Shown one piece after another: positions 58,105-64,000 of a DNA stretch of 64,000 nt. Source of the stretch: Fictibacillus phosphorivorans (lineage in GTDB: Bacteria; Bacillota; Bacilli; Bacillales; Fictibacillaceae); assembly GCF_023715845.1 (NCBI RefSeq), contig NZ_JAMBOR010000001.1, positions 62,001 to 126,000 of the forward strand. Reading direction: 5' to 3'. The notes beneath the pieces are model-generated. The model ran no database searches, had not been told where the DNA came from, and worked only from the letters and a program-made list of their open reading frames with translations. A program made the translations under genes and the position numbers. Each line of letters opens with the position of its first letter. Positions within the stretch are counted from its first letter, which is position 1.

Positions 58105-59484
58105 TTAAATAATATTCTGGTTTTCTGTTACCTCGGAATCTTCCTTTTGCTTTCTAGTACGATATAAGATTAATAACAGTATAAACCATAAAGGAGTTAA
58201 CAATAAGGCTGGACGAGTTTCTTTTGCGAACAGCATAATAATAAGAATCATAGCAAACAATGACAGGACAACGTAATTCATAAATGGTGTGAATGGTGCT
58301 TTGAATTTTGATTTTGATTGTAATTGGGGACGTGTTTTCTTATATTTTAAATGACAGACAAGAATGACACCCCAAACCCAAATAAAACAAATCGCACTAA
58401 TGGTTGTCACAATCGCAAAAGCTTGTTCAGGTACAAGTTTGCTTAAAAGAGCTCCTACTGATACAACAAATGTAGAAATAAATAAAGCATTTCCTGGTAC
58501 ATGATTTTTATTCAGTTTTGCAAAATGGGATGAACCCTGATTATGATTACTTAAACTAAATAAGATACGGCTCGTTGAAAACAATCCACTATTACAAGCA
58601 GAAGCAGCTGAAGTTAATACTACAAAATTAATAATTCCTGCTGCGATTGGAATTCCGATTAAACCAAACGTTTTTACAAAAGGACTTTCTGCTGCATTTA
58701 GTTCTGTCCATGGGTTAATACATAATAGAACGAAAAGAGCGCCAACGTAGAAAAATAAAATCCTTAAAGGAATTTTATTAATAGCCGAAGGAATATTTTT
58801 TCGTGGATTAGATGTTTCAGCTGCAGATATACCTACTAATTCCACACCAACATAAGCAAAGATAACCATTTGGAATGAGAGTAAGAAGCCTGAGATTCCG
58901 TTTGGAAAAAACCCTCCATGTTCCCAAAGATTATTAATCGTGACCGATCCTGCATCTGTTTTTAATCCCAATACTAGTAAAACAATCCCAATACTAATTA
59001 ATACGAGAATAGTTATTACTTTTATTAAAGCAAACCAAAATTCCAATTCTCCAAAAAGCTTAACAGTTAATAGATTAAGTCCTAATAATATGATCAAGCA
59101 GATAAGTGCGGGTATCCATTGGGGGATATCAAACCAGTATTTCACATATACACCAACTGCAATCACATCAGCCATCGCTGTCATGATCCAACAGAACCAA
59201 TATGTCCAACCTGTTACAAACGTGGCTAAAGGTCCAAGGTAGTCTTCGGCGATGTCGGTCAATGATTCATACCCTGCTTGAGATAACAGTAGTTCTCCAA
59301 GCGCTCTCATAACAAAAAAAATAGCAATCCCTACGATTAAATAAGCAAAGATGATAGAAGGACCTGCCAATTGAATAGCTTTACCGGATCCTAAGAATAA
59401 TCCCGTACCAATCGTACCGCCTATTGCGATGAGTTGAACGTGTCGATTTGATAAATCCCTTTTTAATCCTTGTTGTTGTGCCAA
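58105..59484 (-). CDS. cycA: Amino acid permease, CycA-like (glycine/D-alanine/D-serine type)
   Basis: The 459-residue APC-family transporter has twelve hydrophobic segments. It starts LKRDLSNRHVQLIAIGGTIGTGLFLGSGK and shows GELLLSQAGYESL near residue 63, FVVLTSAASACNSGLFSTSR near 288, and ETRPALLLTPLWFI near 426. It is close to E. coli CycA along the whole length. A glycine riboswitch lies in its leader, which supports glycine or a related small amino acid as substrate. The start ATG 59484 has AAGGTGGG on the minus strand. Confidence 0.9.
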   Translation of the reverse strand: MAQQQGLKRDLSNRHVQLIAIGGTIGTGLFLGSGKAIQLAGPSIIFAYLIVGIAIFFVMRALGELLLSQAGYESLTDIAEDYLGPLATFVTGWTYWFCWIMTAMADVIAVGVYVKYWFDIPQWIPALICLIILLGLNLLTVKLFGELEFWFALIKVITILVLISIGIVLLVLGLKTDAGSVTINNLWEHGGFFPNGISGFLLSFQMVIFAYVGVELVGISAAETSNPRKNIPSAINKIPLRILFFYVGALFVLLCINPWTELNAAESPFVKTFGLIGIPIAAGIINFVVLTSAASACNSGLFSTSRILFSLSNHNQGSSHFAKLNKNHVPGNALFISTFVVSVGALLSKLVPEQAFAIVTTISAICFIWVWGVILVCHLKYKKTRPQLQSKSKFKAPFTPFMNYVVLSLFAMILIIMLFAKETRPALLLTPLWFILLLILYRTRKQKEDSEVTENQNII

Positions 59485-59547
59485 AATAATCCCACCTTAA
59501 AATCAATAAATAATTTAATTTGAAACCGTGAGAAATAAATTCCTCAA

Positions 59548-59740
59548 TAAAAAAAGAGATTGGAGGTCCTCCAATCTCTAGATCATAAGAATATCAAATA
59601 ATGTTTGTTGTGCTTACTTTTTCAGCATGACAAATAAATACTTGGTACTCTTCTGTCCTTTTGCCTGAGATTGTGAACCCTTCGGCGCCGCAAATTTACC
59701 GCGGTCTCTCCAGAAGCTGCTCCTGCTATAGTCTGATCCA
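59548..59740 (-). ncRNA. Glycine riboswitch with terminator
   Basis: On the minus strand the aptamer reads CTGGAGAGACC, then GCGCCGAAGGG, then CAATCTCAGGCAAAAGGACAGAAG (shown here in parts), the known glycine aptamer core (59648-59712). It is followed by an intrinsic terminator (AGAGATTGGAGG with CCTCCAATCTCT, T's at 59554-59548). One full aptamer is visible; a short upstream pairing partner is possible. It lies about 60 bases before cycA, with the terminator between. Confidence 0.88.
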
Positions 59741-59982
59741 TAGCAATCATAGCTTTGCATTGATTAAATTTTCTTGTTAGGTATAACTATTGTCGAATAG
59801 TTATTAATTCTAGTATTAGTTGAATGTTATGTCAAGAATAATAATTAGGTAACGAAAGAGTACTAAAAAAGGAAGATATAGGTCATTTAATTTTCTAAAT
59901 ATTCAATGATTTGTAACAATTTCAAGATAATCATGGTGAAAGTTCAGGATATAATAAGCTTAAGCAAAGGAAGGTGAATATA

Positions 59983-60102
59983 ATGAGAAAGAAGAATTTA
60001 ATTTCCTTTAAAGAATTAGTAGTTAAAAATAAAAAAGAACTACTACAAGATAAAAAGATGCTTGAGCGTATTGAAAAGCGTTTAGAAACAAGACACAATT
60101 AA
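59983..60102 (+). CDS. FbpB-like small basic protein
   Basis: The 39-residue product (MRKKNLISFKELVVKNKK, then KKMLERIEKRLETRHN) fits the FbpB family of small basic proteins. In B. subtilis FbpB is induced by iron lack under Fur and helps the small RNA FsrA. AAGGAAGGTG precedes ATG 59983. I see only a partial Fur-box-like stretch (GATAATCAT near 59926). A terminator follows. Confidence 0.7.
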   Translation: MRKKNLISFKELVVKNKKELLQDKKMLERIEKRLETRHN

Positions 60103-60145
60103 CTAAAACCTCTTATATATTTGTGTTGGAATTTCGTATATTTTA

Positions 60146-60176
60146 AAAAGCAGCCGTAACTTTCGGCTGCTTTTTC
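60146..60176 (+). terminator. Terminator after the FbpB-like gene
   Basis: AAGCAGCCG pairs with CGGCTGCTT and T's follow. Confidence 0.85.
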
Positions 60177-60356
60177 TTAGTAGTAAGGGATATAAAAATA
60201 ATCTAGTTGTTGTCAAGGAGTTGTGATGAGAACTTCTATTAGGATATGTATTTTAATCTCAATGATTAAGTAAGTACAGACAGTCAATATGCAATTTGTG
60301 TGTTAAGGATAAGAGAACCCTTATTCTTAACAAAGTTAACGAAAGGAGTGTACGGG

Positions 60357-60717
60357 ATGGAAAAGGAAGTTCAGCAACAAACAGGTGAGAAATTGATGCT
60401 TATATTAATGTTTACGCTAATCATTTCATCGATGAGTGCATTAATGTTTAACATCGTACTCCCTGATAGATATTAGTAAAGAGTTTAATCTTTCTATCTC
60501 TCAAGTAAGTTGGTTCTCTTCTGCGTATGCTCTGATTTATGCAATTGGGACAGTGACTTACGGGAAGTTAGCTGATAGCTACAAGCTCAAAAATTTGCTG
60601 ACGTTCGGATTGATATTTTTTGCGATCGGTTCACTGGTCGGTCTAGTTTCACAGTCATTCTGGTTAGCACTTGTCGGAAGGTGTTTGCAGGCAATAGAAC
60701 TGGTGAAGAGCTTTTAA
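60357..60717 (+). pseudogene. MFS drug-efflux transporter, frameshifted N-terminal fragment
   Basis: ATG 60357 follows AAAGGAGTG. The protein reads LMLILMFTLIISSMSALMFNIVLPD and then stops at TAG 60474-60476 because of a 4-base duplication (GATAGATA). In the shifted frame it goes on ISKEFNLSISQVSWFSSAYAL, YGKLADSYKLKNLL and ALVGRCLQA, like 14-helix efflux pumps such as Tet(L)/QacA types, and ends at TAA 60715. Only about four helices remain. Confidence 0.8.
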
Positions 60718-61062
60718 AGAAAGACAGTATAGAGGGGTTTTTATTAAAACCAATTAATTCAATATAGGGTACATTTCTTCAAGGAAAAAAATAAAAAAGT
60801 CATCAGCAGTGATCTGTTACTGTAATGTTTTCCAACCATGCATGTTTAGTTCATTAGTATGAGCATTTAGATGTCACTTAAAGGGGATTTACAGCAAAAA
60901 CTATTACCAGATTCGAAGTCTCACAGTCTTACATAGGGATTAATAGTTTATACTCCTAAGATTAATATAGGAAATAATTCCTGATTTCTCCCATATCTGT
61001 AACTGAAAGGTTACTTAATGCGTCTAATCAAGAAACCAAGTGATTAAGACATGGGGTGCGAT
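60718..61062 (+). other. Gap without clear gene
   Basis: A short open stretch (GNRTGEELLKKDSIEGFLLKP) right after the MFS remnant resembles the end of a response-regulator receiver domain, but has no start. Nothing else is supported. Confidence 0.2.
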
Positions 61063-62193
61063 ATGAAAAATTTTATTTTCCTGCTTTTATTATTGGTACT
61101 TATGTCCGCCTGTTCCATTCAAAGTAAAGGCTCGATATCAGAAGAAACAAAACCGAAAAAGAACGAAAAGGTCGTGATAATAGATAACAAAAACCGAAAA
61201 CCTATAATTCCTGATCCGATAACAAATGAAGAACTGGAAGTGTATAAAGGTCCGGTTGAACATATTTTTTTTCATCCTCTTGTTATTTATCCTGAGCTGG
61301 CGTTTGATGGTGACGCCATGTCTCAAGGATACAAGGACTGGTTCATCACTATAAAAGAGTTTAATAAAATTATTGAATCACTTTACAAAAATAATTATAT
61401 TTTGATCAAAATGTCTGATCTGTTTGATGTAAAAGATAAGAATGGAAAAACAATCCTCGAAAAAAAAGAACTAAAACTGCCTAAAAACAAAAAGCCACTC
61501 GTCCTTTCTGTTGATGATTTAAATTACTATCAATATATGAGAGAAAACGGAAATGCCTATAAATTAATTATAGATAATGAAGGCGAGATAGCTACGTATT
61601 CAAAGGATTTGAATGGGGTCGAGTCCATTTCAAGAGAACAGGAAATCGTACCTATCCTGGAATCTTTTATAAAGGAGCACCCTGACTTTTCCTTTAACGG
61701 TGCACGAGGCATACTAGCTTTAACCGGATATGAAGGAATCTTAGGGTACCAAACACATGAATTAACAAAAAGCAGCTATCCTCAAGAAAAGGATACTGCC
61801 TTGAAAGTTGTCAATAAATTAAAACAGGATGGCTGGGAATTTGCATCACATGGCTATGGACATTTGAACACAAGAAACATCAGTTTGGAAAAGTTACGCT
61901 CTGATACCGCTAGTTGGAAAAGAGAAGTCGAACCGTTGATAGGGAAGACATCTATCTATATTTATCCTTTCGGCTCCAGTGTCTTGCCAGAAGATGAAAA
62001 GTTCAAAGCCTTGCAGGATGAAGGGTTTTCAATTTTATGTTCTGTAGGACCAAATCCTTATCTCAAGTCGAACGATCAGTTTGCCATGATGGATCGAGTC
62101 CATATCGATGGTGTAGCTTTTGAACAACAAAAGGATATTTTAGCCCGATTTTTTAATAGTGATGAGATCATTGACCCTTTAAGATACCAATAA
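61063..62193 (+). CDS. Polysaccharide deacetylase family lipoprotein
   Basis: The 376-residue protein has a lipoprotein signal with lipobox LMSAC, so Cys near residue 17 is lipidated. A charged linker follows. The NodB-like domain has VLSVDDLNYYQYM near residue 146 (the DD pair) and ASHGYGHLNTRN near 265 (metal His motif HxxxH in the form SHGYGH). IYIYPFGSSV lies near residue 302. Deacetylase on cell-wall or surface glycan is likely. The start is ATG 61063 behind GGGGTGCG; ATG 61051 overlaps that RBS. It stands alone. Confidence 0.85.
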   Translation: MKNFIFLLLLLVLMSACSIQSKGSISEETKPKKNEKVVIIDNKNRKPIIPDPITNEELEVYKGPVEHIFFHPLVIYPELAFDGDAMSQGYKDWFITIKEFNKIIESLYKNNYILIKMSDLFDVKDKNGKTILEKKELKLPKNKKPLVLSVDDLNYYQYMRENGNAYKLIIDNEGEIATYSKDLNGVESISREQEIVPILESFIKEHPDFSFNGARGILALTGYEGILGYQTHELTKSSYPQEKDTALKVVNKLKQDGWEFASHGYGHLNTRNISLEKLRSDTASWKREVEPLIGKTSIYIYPFGSSVLPEDEKFKALQDEGFSILCSVGPNPYLKSNDQFAMMDRVHIDGVAFEQQKDILARFFNSDEIIDPLRYQ

Positions 62194-62541
62194 TCATATT
62201 ATTTTTAAAAAGCTTTTTAATTAAAACATAACTCTACAATGTCTTTTTCTATTGAAAAGTAAGCACATGGTTAAATCGCATCGGAATTCGTTGCGGTTTT
62301 TTCATTGATATGTACGTGTGTTTGCGAACTAACCAATACATTTCATTGGATCATAAGCTTCTATTATTGTAACTCTCCATTCCCCTCGACACTTCTATAA
62401 GTGTAAACACAATGGAATAACCGAAGTTAGCCTTTTCAAACATAATAGGGCAGGTTTCCAATAGATCTTCCCTTTATTGGTAATCCTACACTTCCCTATC
62501 GTTTGATATTGTATTTGATTGAAATTTTTAGAAAAAAGTTA
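62194..62541 (+). other. Gap without clear gene
   Basis: AT-rich stretch of about 350 bases with weak hairpins (for example AATCGCATC...GTTGCGGTTTTTT near 62275-62300, which could end the deacetylase transcript). Nothing else is seen. Confidence 0.4.
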
Positions 62542-62571
62542 TTGACAACGAAAATAAAGAAATGATATTAT
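62542..62571 (+). promoter_or_regulatory. Sigma-A promoter of the CarD-like gene
   Basis: TTGACA (62542-62547) and TATTAT (62566-62571) are 18 bases apart. Confidence 0.7.
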
Positions 62572-62639
62572 AAAATTTTTGATAAAAAACCTAATATGTG
62601 GTATGCTGTATAAGGTTACCAAATATGGAGGTGGATTAA

Positions 62640-63101
62640 ATGTTTCAAATTGGCGATAACATTGTTTATCCAATGCACGGAGCAGGTATAATTGAAGCCT
62701 TAGAAGAAAAAGAATTCCCAGGGGAAAAACATCAGTATTATGTCATAAAAATGTCAATCAGTAATATGCAAGTTATGATTCCTACGCATAAAATATTGAG
62801 TTCAAGTATACGACCAGTTACTAATATAGGTGCATTAAAACACATTATACACATTTTTCAGCATGGAGAATCAGATAGATTACTACCGTGGAAACAAAGG
62901 TATAAAGTAAATACAGACAAATTAAAAACAGGTAAAATACAGGAAGGTGCTGAAGTTGTACGTGATTTAATGCGTATGAAGAAAGAAAAAGCACTTAATA
63001 CAAGCGAAAAAAAAATGTTGGATAATGCATATGAATTTTTGATTAGTGAACTTGAAGTAATTGAAGGAATCACTGAAAATCAAATAAAAAGTTTCTGTTA
63101 A
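62640..63101 (+). CDS. CarD/CdnL-family transcription factor
   Basis: The 153-residue protein begins MFQIGDNIVYPMHGAGIIEALEEKEFPG, the RNA-polymerase-binding Tudor-like domain of CarD. The helical C-terminal domain contains KLKTGKIQEGAEVVRDLMRMKKEKALNTSEKKML. CarD proteins stabilise open promoter complexes in mycobacteria; the Bacillus member (YdeB) is little studied. GGAGGTGG lies before ATG 62640. No partner gene is adjacent. Confidence 0.88.
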   Translation: MFQIGDNIVYPMHGAGIIEALEEKEFPGEKHQYYVIKMSISNMQVMIPTHKILSSSIRPVTNIGALKHIIHIFQHGESDRLLPWKQRYKVNTDKLKTGKIQEGAEVVRDLMRMKKEKALNTSEKKMLDNAYEFLISELEVIEGITENQIKSFC

Positions 63102-63784
63102 GGTTAATTATAGATAATATAATGCTTTCCAAAAAATATCTTTACTTTTTACGGGATATTATGATTAGGTATTTCAAAGACATTCAACTCTTCAAAGTTA
63201 CTTTTAGAACATTAACCTCTTTGTTTTTCTACAATTTAATCCATTTTTATTTTCTTAAACCTCTTCTACGAACATTTGAAATTTTATCAAAAAACTCGAC
63301 AATATTAGTCACTTAATATTTGTAATACTGATTCACACTGGCACGGACAAGGAGCCGTAAGGATGGAAGAGAGGTAGGGCTTTCATTGTTTTAGGTATAT
63401 CTAAGTGATTATTTTTCTAGAAGGAAAAAACAATCAATCTCACTTCTATCATTAAGAATTTCTTACATCCATTGTGACAGTAAATTGGAATTGTTTATCT
63501 TCTTTTTTTAAAAGATACACGAGTTGGTAGTATAACTATATGGTAAACGATAAAAATGAAGAATTTCTAGAACGATTGTTAATATTGTTCTTCAACAAAA
63601 AGGTCAACCAGAAATTCTGGCTAACCTTATATTACGAGCGGGTGCTTATTTGAAATAGATAAGTATCTTTTTTATTGGAATGAAATCAAAAGAAGTAAAC
63701 ATAAAATCAACAAATCATCATCCCAGCCATAATATCAGAAAAAAGCCCTTCAACCATCAGATGAAAAATGGAGTTTTGAACCAA
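63102..63784 (+). other. Gap without clear gene
   Basis: About 680 AT-rich bases. Short open frames lack an RBS and protein-like composition. AGAATTTCT (63572-63580) and AGAAATTCT (63611-63619) form a widely spaced inverted repeat. Nothing else is supported. Confidence 0.4.
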
Positions 63785-64000
63785 TTAATAAAACCGCCAG
63801 ACTACTAAATAAAATAGAAATAGTGTGGCATACAGCAAATTATTTTTAAAGTACTTACCTAAATAAAATCCCGAGGCTAGACCCATACTCATAGTGTAAG
63901 CCATTACATATACCCTATTATTCATTAAGGAATCTTTAGCTTTATAAAAAAGAAGATCGAAAAGTACAGCAGTGCAAATCACTAAAACTTCTAAAATGTA
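63785..64000 (-). CDS. Small membrane protein, possibly partial at the window edge
   Basis: The leftward frame is open from base 64000 to the stop at 63785. It has three hydrophobic segments, with RVYVMAYTMSMGLASGFYLGKYF and LLYATLFLFYLVVWRFY at the end. A GTG at 63982 could be a start, but the frame continues upstream in hydrophobic text (ILEVLVICTAVLF), so the gene probably begins outside the window. The family is not recognised. Confidence 0.5.
   Translation of the reverse strand, partial: YILEVLVICTAVLFDLLFYKAKDSLMNNRVYVMAYTMSMGLASGFYLGKYFKNNLLYATLFLFYLVVWRFY

Noticed and set aside
63122-63316. A 64-codon open frame rich in Phe, Leu and Tyr
   Set aside because: No RBS, and composition fits translated AT-rich spacer.

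Overview
The window is a chromosomal segment of a low-GC, spore-forming Bacillota of the family Bacillaceae. Gene order and protein sequence match the Bacillus subtilis recJ-to-yrhC region closely. Spore-specific genes are present (sigK, an RsfA-family regulator, glcU-gdh). Reading by eye, a Fictibacillus-like or neighbouring genus fits best, but I cannot prove the genus.

Left part (1 to about 37.9 kb), conserved backbone. The order is recJ end, apt, relA, dtd, a small YrzK-like gene, a T-box, hisS-aspS, 6S RNA, tcdA, an RsfA-family regulator and rarA (both leftward), a YczE-like membrane protein overlapping cymR, iscS-mnmA, a TPR protein, recD2, two small Yrz genes, an AI-2E-type permease, a T-box, alaS, the ireB-ruvX-yrzB operon, mltG, trmR, udk, greA, pbpI and yrrS. 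Next comes the reverse transsulfuration operon yrrT-mtnN-luxS-mccA-mccB, then yrhC, the forespore-type glcU-gdh pair and a UbiA-type prenyltransferase. These genes cover stringent response, tRNA charging and modification, recombination, envelope synthesis and sulfur amino acid recycling. Two T-boxes, a 6S RNA and CymR give the visible regulation.

The break (about 37.5 to 37.9 kb). sigK is present only as its first half. It stops being SigK-like just after an AATGA pentamer inside the ENEIL codons, where the skin element interrupts sigK in B. subtilis. No second half and no recombinase gene is seen in the remaining 26 kb.

Right part (about 38 to 64 kb), accessory region. It carries an RpiR-type regulator with two perfect 16-bp operators facing a GSA-aminomutase-like aminotransferase, a peptidase E-like protein, a LysR remnant, two VOC proteins, a TPR-Arr rifamycin ADP-ribosyltransferase, a full mannitol operon (mtlA-mtlR-mtlF-mtlD), a DUF4188 protein and a GT2 glycosyltransferase. 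Further on are a broken tmrB-cupin locus, a GrpB gene framed by long inverted repeats, a secreted NucA/NucB-type DNase, a glycine riboswitch with a CycA-like permease, an FbpB-like peptide, an MFS pseudogene, a polysaccharide deacetylase lipoprotein and a CarD-like protein. Several genes are broken. Related hairpin repeats sit after or before many of the small genes, giving a cassette-like layout between about 38 and 56 kb.
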